A DNA stretch of 57,414 nucleotides from Stenoxybacter acetivorans DSM 19021 (GCF_000745895.1 NZ_JQKE01000013.1:1-57414), one strand, 5' to 3'; counted from the stretch's first letter, positions 8,994 to 17,634 are shown. The notes: generated by a model from the letters alone, not told the origin. Program-made: numbers and translations.

Positions 8994-9599
8994 ATGAGCT
9001 CTTACAAGTTTCATTATGAAAAATATTTATATTCAAATCCTTATTTAATTGATCTGGTTATTAAAAATTACCCTCTCGCTCTAATTATTAATGAACGAAA
9101 TGGGAAAATAATAACTAGCCATATTCCATTGTTTAGAGCAAATGATCGCAGCTTATTTGGACATGCTGATAAAAATAATCCTCAATTTCAAGAAAATGAA
9201 ATTAGCAATGTATATATCGTATTTATGGGTTGTCAAAGCTATATTTCCCCAGATATTTATCATGACAATGCACTACCAACATGGAATTATATTTCTGTAC
9301 ATGCACAAGGACATTTGTCTGTTATTAATGATATTGCAATAAACCACGATACTCTTAAAAAAACATGTAATCATTTACAGCACATTTCCACTGCATTTCA
9401 ATATCATTCAGAAGATACTCGAAACATTAATAATATTTCAGAAATTTCAACTTTAAAAATAAATACATTTTATGAAGAAGGACGTTTTAAGCTATCACAA
9501 GAGAAAGATATTATTGATCGAAATGCTGCAATACAATATATGATTAAAAATAAGGATGATGTCAATTATATGGTTTTAAAGGAGATATTAAAAATATGA
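8994..9599 (+). CDS. PaiB-like FMN-binding split-barrel protein
   Basis: 201 residues from the ATG at 8994, which has GGAG ten bases ahead; the frame stays open upstream but without a better site. It matches the PaiB/FMN-binding negative regulator family: LALIINERNGKIITSHIPL, the glycine-histidine-alanine triplet (FGHADKNNPQ), YISPDIYHD and PTWNYISVHAQG. These proteins adopt the flavin-reductase-like split barrel and bind FMN; some are annotated as regulators. Beside an HpaB homologue that needs reduced flavin, an alternative role as flavin reductase or flavin-binding oxidase is plausible. Its end overlaps the next gene by 4 bp (ATGA), indicating translational coupling. Confidence 0.75.
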   Translation: MSSYKFHYEKYLYSNPYLIDLVIKNYPLALIINERNGKIITSHIPLFRANDRSLFGHADKNNPQFQENEISNVYIVFMGCQSYISPDIYHDNALPTWNYISVHAQGHLSVINDIAINHDTLKKTCNHLQHISTAFQYHSEDTRNINNISEISTLKINTFYEEGRFKLSQEKDIIDRNAAIQYMIKNKDDVNYMVLKEILKI

Positions 9600-10639
9600 G
9601 TATTAATAATATTAAATTGTCAAGTTATTTTTCTAATAAAGGGATTATTCTTAATGAAGAACAAATTAAAATAATTAATAATTTAGATGTATTTTGGAAA
9701 ATAAAAAAAAGCAATAGAAAAATAACAGGTTGTTATTTATGGGGAAAGCCAGGGAGAGGAAAAACCATGATTATGGATGCTTTTTCTGAATGTGCAAAAT
9801 CAACAACCATACGCATTCATTATCATCATTTCTTAAGGGAATTACACAAAAACTTAATTATAAAAAACTATACATCCTTAGATTCATTGACTATTTTTGC
9901 TAATAAGATTGCTGATAACTACAAACTGTTTTGCCTAGATGAATTTCATTTACACGATATCGCAGACACCATAATGATGGAACGTTTTTTTAATATATTA
10001 TTTAAGAAAAAAGTATTTGTTATTTTAACTTCTAACTATGTTCCAAAATCTTTATTACCTGATTCAAAAATGCATCATCATGCTCAAGGGATTATAAATA
10101 TGATTGAAAAAGAATTATTTGTTTTTCAATTAGATAATTATTATAATAAAGATTATCGATATAATACTTGCAATTTATCAAACCAATATATTTATCCTTA
10201 TAATAAAGAATCTGAAACAGCATTACTAAATTATTTAAATAGTACTGGACTGGATATATACCAAAATTTTCAACCTATTTTAATTCAAAAAAGAAAAATA
10301 ACACCCTATGCAATAGGAAAATATTGCATTTGGTTTGATTTTGATACAATTTGCTTAGGGTTTTATTCTCATTTAGATTATTTAGAGATTTCTGAAAAGT
10401 GGGAGGTAATCGTTGTATCTAACATTAGCTATTATGGTTTAAAAAATGCAGATGGGTTACGTCGCTTTATTTGGTTGGTAGATATTTTATATGATCAAAA
10501 AAAACATTTATTTATTTCTTCTGAAGAACCTATAGAAACCATGCTGTCTAAATTAGAAGAAACTATTGATATTTCTCGTACCATAAGCAGGTTACATGAA
10601 ATGAAATCAGCCATATTTACTATCAATAAATATACATAA
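9596..10639 (+). CDS. ZapE/AFG1-like AAA+ ATPase
   Basis: 347 residues. Walker A GKPGRGKT (50-57), Walker B LFCLDEF (111-117), a sensor-like ILTSNY, and the histidine-rich stretch after Walker A (HYHHFLRELH) typical of AFG1/ZapE. The chromosomal ZapE acts at the division septum; mitochondrial AFG1 is a membrane-associated quality-control ATPase. This copy sits in a biosynthetic operon, overlaps the PaiB-like gene and shares the AT-rich composition, so it is probably a specialised paralogue. It may act in maturation or turnover of the metal- or flavin-dependent oxygenases. That role is inference; the family call is firm. Confidence 0.8.
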   Translation: MSINNIKLSSYFSNKGIILNEEQIKIINNLDVFWKIKKSNRKITGCYLWGKPGRGKTMIMDAFSECAKSTTIRIHYHHFLRELHKNLIIKNYTSLDSLTIFANKIADNYKLFCLDEFHLHDIADTIMMERFFNILFKKKVFVILTSNYVPKSLLPDSKMHHHAQGIINMIEKELFVFQLDNYYNKDYRYNTCNLSNQYIYPYNKESETALLNYLNSTGLDIYQNFQPILIQKRKITPYAIGKYCIWFDFDTICLGFYSHLDYLEISEKWEVIVVSNISYYGLKNADGLRRFIWLVDILYDQKKHLFISSEEPIETMLSKLEETIDISRTISRLHEMKSAIFTINKYT

Positions 10640-10673
10640 ACTTGAGAATTTCATCTAAATAAAAGGAGTTGAC

Positions 10674-11063
10674 ATGCCCATTGTTAAAGTTGAAGAATCT
10701 ACTATTCGCTCTATTACTGAGCAACAAGAAATTATTAGCTGTATATTTAAAAATTTAAAAAATATATTTGGTGTAGCTGATGAAGAGTTACAAGCAAGAT
10801 ATCAATATTTTTCAGCAGATACATTTTACTCACCATCAAATAACTCAAATTATATTCATATAGAAATTATTCTGTTTAAAGGGCGTAGTTTAAATGCAAA
10901 AAGGAAATTATATAAACAAATAACTATTGATTTAGCTAGCTTATTAAATATTTTGCCAAAAGATATTTTGATACTGCTAAATGAACAAGTAAGTGAAAAT
11001 TGGGGGATGCACGGGGGATTATCTGCTGATGAAATTGATTTTGGATATAACATTTTTATCTAA
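10674..11063 (+). CDS. Tautomerase-superfamily protein (4-OT/MIF-like)
   Basis: 129 residues. It begins Met-Pro, so removal of Met would expose the catalytic Pro1 of the tautomerase superfamily. The C-terminal ENWGMHGG (108-115) matches the conserved ENWG-x-GG end of the tautomerase_3 type. Members tautomerise keto-enol acids, dehalogenate or hydrate unsaturated acids. AAGGAG precedes the start. It is the last gene of the operon, so it may process an oxidised, enolic or unsaturated intermediate made by the oxygenases. Confidence 0.75.
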   Translation: MPIVKVEESTIRSITEQQEIISCIFKNLKNIFGVADEELQARYQYFSADTFYSPSNNSNYIHIEIILFKGRSLNAKRKLYKQITIDLASLLNILPKDILILLNEQVSENWGMHGGLSADEIDFGYNIFI

Positions 11064-11078
11064 ATAAAAAAAGCCGCT

Positions 11079-11105
11079 TCTTGATGAGTGCCGAAAAGCA
11101 GCTTT
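11079..11105 (-). terminator. Imperfect hairpin with T tract on the minus strand
   Basis: AAAGCCGCTT pairs with AAGCAGCTTT with one mismatch. Read on the minus strand, the hairpin is followed by seven T residues. It could end the minus-strand dehydrogenase transcript from 12380, or partly serve the plus-strand operon. Confidence 0.4.
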
Positions 11106-11217
11106 ATCGCTGAACAACTATTTTTTTGCACACGAATACGGCTGTTCATCACATTGGTTCAAAATCAAAAATATCCATCATAACAAAATGAAGCGCGGCA
11201 ATCCGATTTCTGTCGCA
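11105..11217 (+). repeat. Right direct repeat flanking the AT-rich cassette
   Basis: Second copy of the repeat described at 2105-2215, same orientation. It lies about 40 bp after the last cassette gene. Beyond it the base composition returns to that of the rest of the window. Confidence 0.75.
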
Positions 11218-11321
11218 TTGGGCTTGATTGTTTCGGATTGCAGCGTGATGAAAAAGAAAGTCATTTGACCACATTACGGGCTTGCCCCTCGTGCGGTCAA
11301 TGGCAACTTTACAATAACGGT

Positions 11322-12380
11322 TTATTTCGCCTCCGGCAAAGCAATGCCCGTATCAGCAGATAAATCAACCAGTGTTTGCCAAGAAATATCGTCCATTTCG
11401 ATATGCTCTGCGTATTTCTTGCGGTTGTTGGCTTCGTATTCACCGGGATATTGCACCGATTTAAACCCGGGCTGCGGCGGTGTATCTTTGAGATACTGAA
11501 TAAAATTTTCCGCTTCCGTTGTCGCCCAATCTTCATCAACAAAGCGTTTGATGTCCAGTACAATGGCAAAAATATTATTCACAGCCATGCCATTGCCTTC
11601 GTGTTCGCTGTATATTGTGCCGCCGCCGCTCAATATGCCCGCAAACAACTCCACTGCCAATCCCAAACCATAGCCTTTGTGTGCACCGAAAGTAAGCAAT
11701 GCGCCGTTGGCATCTTTCCACATCACATTGGGGTTGCTGGTGGGATAGCCTGCTTCGTCAATTAAACTGTCTGCAGGAGCGGGTTCACCGCGGGCTGCTA
11801 AAATACGCGCCCGATTTAAGGCGATGGTGCTGGTGGCCAAATCCAATAAAAAGGGAGAATCTCCGCCGTGCGGCAATGGCCATGCAAAACACAATGGATT
11901 GGTGGTTAATTTTGCCTTGCCGCCGCCAAAAGGGGCAACTGTGGGTACGCGTTTAATGATGTTGGTAAACGCAAACAATGCCAGGCCTTCTTTGCACGCC
12001 ATTTCACCAAAAAATCCGGTGCGCCCGATGTGATGTGCATGGCGCAAGGTTAATGCGCACAAACCATTTTCTTTTGCCTGCTCAATGGCATCGTGAAACG
12101 CCACTTTGGCGGCATGCTGCCCAAATCCCAAATGCGCATCGTAGCCCAACAACACGCCATCGCGTTTGATGCACTCAGGCATGGCATCGGCTTTTAATGT
12201 ACCTTGCTTAATGGCTTTTACATAGCTTGGCAGAATGGATAAGCCATGGCTGGCATAACCGGCTTTATCTGAAGCAATTAAATGCTCGGCAACATCAGTT
12301 GCAACAGATTCCGGCACATTTTTACTTAACAATACGGCACGAATAAATTGTTCAGCAGTATTATTATTAATTTTAATCAT
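11322..12380 (-). CDS. Ldh2/malate-lactate dehydrogenase family oxidoreductase
   Basis: 352 residues. NAD(P)-dependent 2-hydroxy-acid dehydrogenase of the Ldh2/MDH2 type (relatives: ureidoglycolate, sulfolactate and delta1-piperideine-2-carboxylate dehydrogenases). Visible family segments are SHGLSILP near residue 50, LRHAHHIGRTGFF, LTTNPLCFAWP, and GAHKGYGLGLAVELFAGILSG in two parts. I prefer the ATG at 12380 over an in-frame TTG four codons upstream. It stands alone between the cassette repeat and a 590-bp gap. The exact substrate cannot be told from the sequence. Confidence 0.85.
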   Translation of the reverse strand: MIKINNNTAEQFIRAVLLSKNVPESVATDVAEHLIASDKAGYASHGLSILPSYVKAIKQGTLKADAMPECIKRDGVLLGYDAHLGFGQHAAKVAFHDAIEQAKENGLCALTLRHAHHIGRTGFFGEMACKEGLALFAFTNIIKRVPTVAPFGGGKAKLTTNPLCFAWPLPHGGDSPFLLDLATSTIALNRARILAARGEPAPADSLIDEAGYPTSNPNVMWKDANGALLTFGAHKGYGLGLAVELFAGILSGGGTIYSEHEGNGMAVNNIFAIVLDIKRFVDEDWATTEAENFIQYLKDTPPQPGFKSVQYPGEYEANNRKKYAEHIEMDDISWQTLVDLSADTGIALPEAK

Positions 12381-12968
12381 TTCCAATTCCAATTTCTATT
12401 TATATCAAGAATAATAGTTAATAAAATAAATCGTTTTGACATCATTATGATAAGCAACAAGAGAAACTGAGTGTTTATCCATTATCAATACTTTCTATTT
12501 CCGGCAACAAAAAAATCCTCGTGTTTGAAGCACGAGACACAGTACCGTACAACTTTACAAGACAAATATCAAGTATGAAGAATGAAAAAAAACACGGCAA
12601 CAGATTCAGTACATTGCTGATGCGTGTTGTATCAATGGCGTGCATAAGCTGTGTTGAGTGAGACGGTGTGTTTTAAAAAACTTAACCATATTGACGGTAC
12701 GGAAGCAATGATTAATACAACAAAGCCATTGGTCGTAACATATTAAATCACGGAAGTTACCATATCGATTTTGGTCAATTTTTGATTACGAACATTTCCG
12801 TACCCAAACATTATTTGTTTTACGGCACGTTATTTTGACAGAATATTTAATAGAATTTTGAAAAACTCGGCAATTTATTGAGTCAGTTTACATATTGGCA
12901 GTCAATACCGAATTGCTTGCTCCGAAAAATGGATATACCCTTCTTTAACCTACAAATTTCAATTGAAA
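12381..12968. other. 588-bp intergenic stretch
   Basis: Nothing gene-like. It contains the minus-strand terminator at 12509-12536 and AT-rich sequence with short broken reading frames. It may be the scar of a lost gene; no repeat shared with the rest of the window was recognised. Confidence 0.4.
12509..12536 (-). terminator. Intrinsic terminator, minus strand
   Basis: CTCGTG (12518-12523) pairs with CACGAG (12531-12536) across a 7-base loop. On the minus strand the hairpin is followed by GGA and seven T residues. It probably ends the birA-coaX/SPOR transcript, though it lies about 430 bp after the last stop. Confidence 0.6.
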
Positions 12969-13724
12969 TCAATTATTTTTCTGACATTCCACAGATTGCA
13001 GCTGACTGTAGTTTTTAATCACTGCATTAACATCTTGTCTGTCTTGTGTACTGAGCCGAGAAAACAGTAAGCGCATTTTGGCAACACTCAAGTTGGCTTC
13101 ATCAGAGCTGCCCGCATTTGCCGTTTCAATATAGGCGTTGTCAAAACCGTTTAATTTGGCACGCACCAATAAAGATTCGGCATCACCGTGGCGGTTAAAT
13201 ACACCTAAGCTGAATTTGCCTTCGAACATCGAAAATGAAAAGCCCTGCTGCTGCAAACGCTGCCGTATTTCATCGCCGCCGGACAAGATAACGCGATAAC
13301 GCGCCGCCGCGGTTTTCTTTTTGGCATTGGTGTTGGTGTTGGCTTCCACAAAGCGTGTGGCAAGATGCTGCCATTTACCCAACAAACCGCGAATGCGGTA
13401 GTAGTCGTCGGCATTCAATACGGCAGCGGCGCACAAACCGTTTTTATCGGCAGCGGCGGTATTTTGAATCTTGGCAGATGAAGCAGCGGGTGTCGTTTGC
13501 GGTTTATTGGCAGCAGCTGAATGAGCAGCAGGCGCAGCAGCAGATTTCGGAGCAGATACAATTGATGTATCCACAGATTCAACGCTGATATTGGGTTTAC
13601 TCAATGATTGCGGTACGGTAACGCTTTCCTGTTTGGATTCAGGAGCACGCACGGCTCTGCCGGCAACCATACCGGCAAAAACCACAATATTTAAAGCAAC
13701 CAATATGGTGAATAACCATTTCAT
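12969..13724 (-). CDS. Inner-membrane anchored SPOR-like domain protein
   Basis: 251 residues. One N-terminal membrane helix (LFTILVALNIVVFAGMV), then a low-complexity Ala/Ser/Pro/Lys linker to about residue 95, and a C-terminal region with a SPOR-like pattern (YRVILSGG, GFSFSMFEGKFSLGVFN, LNGFDNAYIE). SPOR domains bind denuded glycan at the division septum. Its start overlaps the end of birA-coaX by 4 bp (ATGA), so the two are translationally coupled. The SPOR assignment rests on pattern, not on strict motifs. Confidence 0.6.
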   Translation of the reverse strand: MKWLFTILVALNIVVFAGMVAGRAVRAPESKQESVTVPQSLSKPNISVESVDTSIVSAPKSAAAPAAHSAAANKPQTTPAASSAKIQNTAAADKNGLCAAAVLNADDYYRIRGLLGKWQHLATRFVEANTNTNAKKKTAAARYRVILSGGDEIRQRLQQQGFSFSMFEGKFSLGVFNRHGDAESLLVRAKLNGFDNAYIETANAGSSDEANLSVAKMRLLFSRLSTQDRQDVNAVIKNYSQLQSVECQKNN

Positions 13725-15445
13725 TCGTTTTCCACCCAGTAAAGCAAACCTTGAATAGCCAGATTATCCACAACTTCCGTGCGGTTGTCTAAAACAAATG
13801 CAGCAGGCAAGGCACGATAAAGTTTTATGCCGCCGCCGCCGGTGATTAATACGTCCACCGATTTTGCCGCACCCACTCTGTCTTGCAGACGTTGATGCAT
13901 CAATAATACCGCGCCGCAAACAGCATCGGCAATGCCGCTTGCCAATGCGTTGGCGGTGGTGGTGGCAAAAGGATATTGCTTGCCGATGATGCGATTGAGT
14001 TTGGCGGTATGCAAAGCCAATGCTTCTGTCATCAGATGAAAACCCGGCAAAATGCTGCCGCCTAAGTATTGATTATCATCGGTGAGCGCGTCCACAGTAA
14101 CGGCTGTGCCGCAGCTGACGATGACGCAGGCGTTGGCTGTGGTACGGCGGCTGCCCAAAACATTAAACCAGCGATCTGCACCGTGTTCTTGAATATCGCG
14201 GTAGTGGTTGCGTATGCCCACAACTTCCCGTTCCGATGATAACCACTCAATCGGTTGCGGCAATGCGTGTTCAACGGCACTTTGTTTGCTTTCTCCGCTG
14301 ACGGCGCAGCCGATAATACGGGTTTGTGCATTGCCGTATTTTTGCCAATCTTGCCGCAGCAAATACAATTCATGATAAGCGGCTGCACCTTTGCACAAAA
14401 TCCGCCCATTTTGCGCCCACGCCCATTTTAATTTGCTGTTGCCGCTGTCAAGCAGCAGATAATATTCAGGCAGCCTGTGTTGATTATCCGCATTAATTTG
14501 TGTCCGCAGGCTGATGTCGCCGTTGGCAAAAGTTTTTTCGCCGCTCGCAGTGTGCAGCCTCAGCATGCCGTTTTCGTTAATACCCAAAGCCTTGCCTTGG
14601 GCAATGATTTGCATCTGCTGCAATAAACGCACGGCTTGATTTTGATCGCGGTGGAAACGATGATAATCATCAAGAAAAGGCGCTAAACCGTGTTGATTAA
14701 ATTGCGGCAAAATTTCTGCCAGATGCGACAATAAGCTGTGATACACGTTTACCGCCTGCACTTTTGGCAATACGGTTTGGATGGCGGTTGCAGCATCTAC
14801 TTGTTTGGGCAAGACAAAATTCAGCCCGATGCCGATAACGGCAATGCTGTTGCTTTGCAGGCGCACGGTTTCAATCAAAATACCGCCAAGTTTGCTTTGC
14901 CCCAAAACCAAATCATTGGGCCATTTGATTTGTGCGTTCACACCATTGTTGCGCAAGGCGCGGCAAGCCGCCAATGCCACTGCCGCCGCCAAGCCGCTCA
15001 AATCAGCTTGCGGACGATTAAACAGCCAAGACAAGCTCATCATCAAGCATTCACCGCTTCTTGCCTCCCATGCTTTTCCCTGCCGCCCTCGCCCCTCACT
15101 TTGCTGATAAGCCACACGCACTTGTGCATGGGCATCGGCGAAATTTTGTTTGGCAAAATTCAATAATACAGTATTGGTCGATGTGGTTTCCGTCAAAAGG
15201 GCTGCCTGAAAACCGTGCTGCGCGGCAATGGTTTTAACATCGTGTTCCGATAATATTGCCAAGGGGCGAACCAAATGCCACACACCGCCTTGACGGCGCA
15301 GTAAACCGCGAATATGTGGCGGCACTTGCTGCCAAATCGCAAACAATTCATGCGTTTTCACTTGCAAGGCTTGCGCCAAACGGTTTTCGCTGTGCGGCAA
15401 ACCATCAGCAAGCAAAGGAAGCAGAACCCAATGTAAATCAGACAT
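13721..15445 (-). CDS. birA-coaX: Fused biotin-protein ligase / type III pantothenate kinase
   Basis: 574 residues. The N-terminal half (to about 320) is BirA: a winged-helix-like start, then GRGRQGKAWEA, IKWPNDLVLGQSKLGGILIE and IGIGLNF, which form the biotinyl-AMP site. The C-terminal half is CoaX: LLLDSGNSKLKWAW, SCGTAVTVDAL, GGSILPGF and ITGGGGIKLYRAL. It attaches biotin to acetyl-CoA carboxylase and phosphorylates pantothenate, the first step to CoA. The fusion is characteristic of Neisseriaceae. An uptake-like sequence lies at the junction (near 14464). It starts a two-gene unit with the SPOR protein. Confidence 0.93.
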   Translation of the reverse strand: MSDLHWVLLPLLADGLPHSENRLAQALQVKTHELFAIWQQVPPHIRGLLRRQGGVWHLVRPLAILSEHDVKTIAAQHGFQAALLTETTSTNTVLLNFAKQNFADAHAQVRVAYQQSEGRGRQGKAWEARSGECLMMSLSWLFNRPQADLSGLAAAVALAACRALRNNGVNAQIKWPNDLVLGQSKLGGILIETVRLQSNSIAVIGIGLNFVLPKQVDAATAIQTVLPKVQAVNVYHSLLSHLAEILPQFNQHGLAPFLDDYHRFHRDQNQAVRLLQQMQIIAQGKALGINENGMLRLHTASGEKTFANGDISLRTQINADNQHRLPEYYLLLDSGNSKLKWAWAQNGRILCKGAAAYHELYLLRQDWQKYGNAQTRIIGCAVSGESKQSAVEHALPQPIEWLSSEREVVGIRNHYRDIQEHGADRWFNVLGSRRTTANACVIVSCGTAVTVDALTDDNQYLGGSILPGFHLMTEALALHTAKLNRIIGKQYPFATTTANALASGIADAVCGAVLLMHQRLQDRVGAAKSVDVLITGGGGIKLYRALPAAFVLDNRTEVVDNLAIQGLLYWVENE

Positions 15446-15684
15446 AAGAACAATTTGAATGTGAATTAAAAAATGATTGGATACTGTTTTGACAAATATC
15501 CCGCATCAACAAACAATCAAACACCATACAGGCAGCCTGCCGGTATGCCGGCACTGCATCGGCGGTTATTGCAAAAACCATTACACAATTGGCAATTCGC
15601 TGTTTACGGCTGAATCCATTTAATGAATGGATTTACCGATAACAATAATTTTACTGCGCGGCTGTTTCTGTTATTTTAACCACA
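15446..15684. repeat. Intergenic hairpins and partial uptake sequence
   Basis: Contains CAGGCAGCCTG (near 15530), a partial uptake sequence followed by a small GC-rich palindrome, and a second inverted repeat (15613-15620 with 15626-15633, AATCCATT/AATGGATT). Either may help end the threonine aldolase transcript. No gene is visible. Confidence 0.4.
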
Positions 15685-16731
15685 TTATCGGCAGGCTTGA
15701 ACAATGGCATTGACAAATACATCAATGTGTTCAGGCAAAGTATCGAAACTTGTCATCCAGCGCACCTCTCCGCTGGGTTCATGCCAATCATAAAAATGGA
15801 ATTCTTCATGCAAAGCACGGCGCGCGGCAATCGGTAAACGAGCAAATACCGCGTTTGCTTGGGTTTCTTGGGTGATTTCCACACCATTGACGCCTTCAAT
15901 GGCATGACGTAAACGCTGCGCCATGCGGTTGCTGTGTTGTGCCAGCTGCAACCACAAATCATTTTCCAGCAAAGCCAAAAATTGCGCCGCAATAAACCGA
16001 GATTTTGAACCCAATTGCATATTAATTTTACGCAAATACGGCATGGCTTCTGCTAAATCGGGCTGAAGTGTAATCAAACACTCGCCAATCATCATGCCGT
16101 TTTTTGTGCCGCCGAGGCTCAGCATATCCACGCCTGCGTCGGTGGTGATGGCTTTGATGTCTGTTTGCAAAAACGCCGCCGCATTCGCCAAACGCGCCCC
16201 GTCCATATATAACTTCATACCCAATCGGCGGCAGTGTTCGGCAATGGCGCGGATTTCGGCTGCCGTATAACACGTTCCCAACTCCGTGCTTTGGCTGATG
16301 TACACCGCCAAAGGCTGGGCACGATGTTCCACACCCCAGCCCCATGCTTCACGGTCAATCAATTCAGGCGTGAGCTTGCCATCGGCTGTTTCCACCGCCA
16401 ATAATTTAATGCCGCCAATGTATTCGGGTGCAACGCCTTCATCACACTGTATGTGCGCACTTTGAGCGCAAATCACCGCGCCCCAGCGCGGCAGCAAGGC
16501 TTGCAACGCCAATACATTTGCACCCGTGCCGTTAAATACAGGAAAACAGTTGGCGGCATCACCGAATAAAGATTGAATCTTTTGACGCAAAGCATGGCTG
16601 TAAACATCGCTGCCATACGCCGCTTCATGTCCTCCGTTGGCAGCAGCAATGGCTTCAAGCACTTTGGGGTGAATACCGGAATAGTTGTCGGAAGCAAAAG
16701 AATGAGATTGTGGATTGTGTCTGATTTTCAT
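15685..16731 (-). CDS. ltaE: Low-specificity L-threonine aldolase
   Basis: 348 residues of the beta-eliminating lyase family (PLP fold type I). Motifs include FASDNYSGIHP at the start, NGTGANVLALQA for PLP phosphate binding, MDGARLANA with the PLP-pyridine aspartate, and SLGGTKNG with the PLP lysine near residue 210. The enzyme cleaves threonine or allo-threonine to glycine and acetaldehyde in the cytosol. It is transcribed alone. The ATG is preceded by a weak ribosome-binding site. Confidence 0.92.
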   Translation of the reverse strand: MKIRHNPQSHSFASDNYSGIHPKVLEAIAAANGGHEAAYGSDVYSHALRQKIQSLFGDAANCFPVFNGTGANVLALQALLPRWGAVICAQSAHIQCDEGVAPEYIGGIKLLAVETADGKLTPELIDREAWGWGVEHRAQPLAVYISQSTELGTCYTAAEIRAIAEHCRRLGMKLYMDGARLANAAAFLQTDIKAITTDAGVDMLSLGGTKNGMMIGECLITLQPDLAEAMPYLRKINMQLGSKSRFIAAQFLALLENDLWLQLAQHSNRMAQRLRHAIEGVNGVEITQETQANAVFARLPIAARRALHEEFHFYDWHEPSGEVRWMTSFDTLPEHIDVFVNAIVQACR

Positions 16732-16989
16732 GGTGTTGATTTATTTTTGTCTTTGAATACACTGGTTGGTAAAGGATTACTAAAAATAAAACGCGGTAAA
16801 TCAGTATGCTGAGATAAAGCAATTATATCAATAATACGGCAATCATTATTTTAAAAACAGGCCTCAATACACCGCCAAATTCATGAATAATTATCATCGA
16901 AATCACGGCTAATCTCATGCTTCTTCTATATATACTTCTCCTTTATAAGCAAGATAATGCGTGATTTTTTCAATTTAACCAAGAGCAAG

Positions 16990-17065
16990 CAACGCAAAAA
17001 CATATTCTTTATCAGCAAGACAAGAAAATAAATTTATGCAAAATCTTGCATATCAAGATCGCGCA
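16990..17065 (-). repeat. Direct repeat R1, left side of the immunity-like gene cluster
   Basis: About 75 bp matching 19230-19297 in the same orientation, with shared blocks CAACGCAAAAACATA, GACAA-AAAATA and CTTGCATA-CAAGAT. The two copies enclose four small minus-strand genes. Confidence 0.65.
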
Positions 17066-17098
17066 AATTACATGCATTTGAGATTAACTTCATATATT

Positions 17099-17133
17099 TT
17101 TTCTTTTCTATCCATTTATCCACAAATATCTCC
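17099..17133 (-). repeat. Short repeat S1 after the 168-codon gene
   Basis: About 35 bp (core ATTTATCCACAAA) repeated at 21445-21479. Each copy lies 25-60 bp after the stop codon of a small minus-strand gene. Confidence 0.5.
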
Positions 17134-17151
17134 ATTTTATAAACATTTTAC

Positions 17152-17634
17152 TTAGAAAGAGAAATCTGAAGGAATTGAATACGAGCTAACCGTAATACGA
17201 TCAACACGTCCATTAAGAATGGAAACCATAATATCATCATTAAATACATATAATGAAAACGCATTAAAATGTGGTATTTTCACTATCTCTTCTGGTTTTC
17301 CAAAGCAGACAGATAGATCAGACTCTGGCAGTCCTATAATCTCAGATCCAAGGAATACAAAACTTTCTGCATCACAGATTGTTTCAAGTAATCCATTTTC
17401 ATTAAATTCAAGCTTTACTTTAAAAAATCCGAAGTCATCTAAATAATCTTCCAAACCCCATGACTCCCCGACCCCATCTTCACAAAATCTTTCACTATCA
17501 TCAAAGGTTTCTTTATATAACTCATTTAAATCTCCTGCAAACCGGAGATGAAATTTAGCAGAAATCTCATCAATTGAACTATTAAAATTCAGCAAGCCAA
17601 CCCTAATCCTTGGTTCGTAAATCCAGCCAGACAT
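17152..17634 (-). CDS. Small acidic protein, candidate immunity protein
   Basis: 160 residues from the ATG at 17634, chosen because AAAGGAA precedes it; the frame could extend eight codons further. It is acidic and lacks a signal peptide or membrane segment. I do not recognise a family. Size, acidity, AT-rich composition, minus-strand clustering with similar orphan genes, and flanking repeats match immunity genes of contact-dependent or Maf-type toxin cassettes in Neisseriaceae. That role is inference from context. Confidence 0.6.
   Translation of the reverse strand: MSGWIYEPRIRVGLLNFNSSIDEISAKFHLRFAGDLNELYKETFDDSERFCEDGVGESWGLEDYLDDFGFFKVKLEFNENGLLETICDAESFVFLGSEIIGLPESDLSVCFGKPEEIVKIPHFNAFSLYVFNDDIMVSILNGRVDRITVSSYSIPSDFSF

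Larger units (their letters stand above)
16732..17151. other. 420-bp intergenic stretch with repeats
   Basis: No intact gene. It holds direct repeat R1 (16990-17065, matching 19230-19297) and the short repeat S1 (17099-17133, matching 21445-21479). On the minus strand the repeats read as short open pieces, suggesting remnants of toxin 3' ends or cassette borders. Confidence 0.5.

Noticed and set aside
2797-11063. Interpretation as a standard hydroxamate siderophore locus
   Set aside because: Aminotransferase and N-monooxygenase are present, but no acyltransferase, NIS synthetase, NRPS, TonB receptor or siderophore exporter is seen, and the HpaB-like, Rieske and tautomerase genes do not fit.
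2797-11063. Interpretation as an aromatic (4-hydroxyphenylacetate) degradation operon
   Set aside because: Ring-cleavage dioxygenase, decarboxylase and hydratase genes are missing, while an aminotransferase and amine N-monooxygenase are present.
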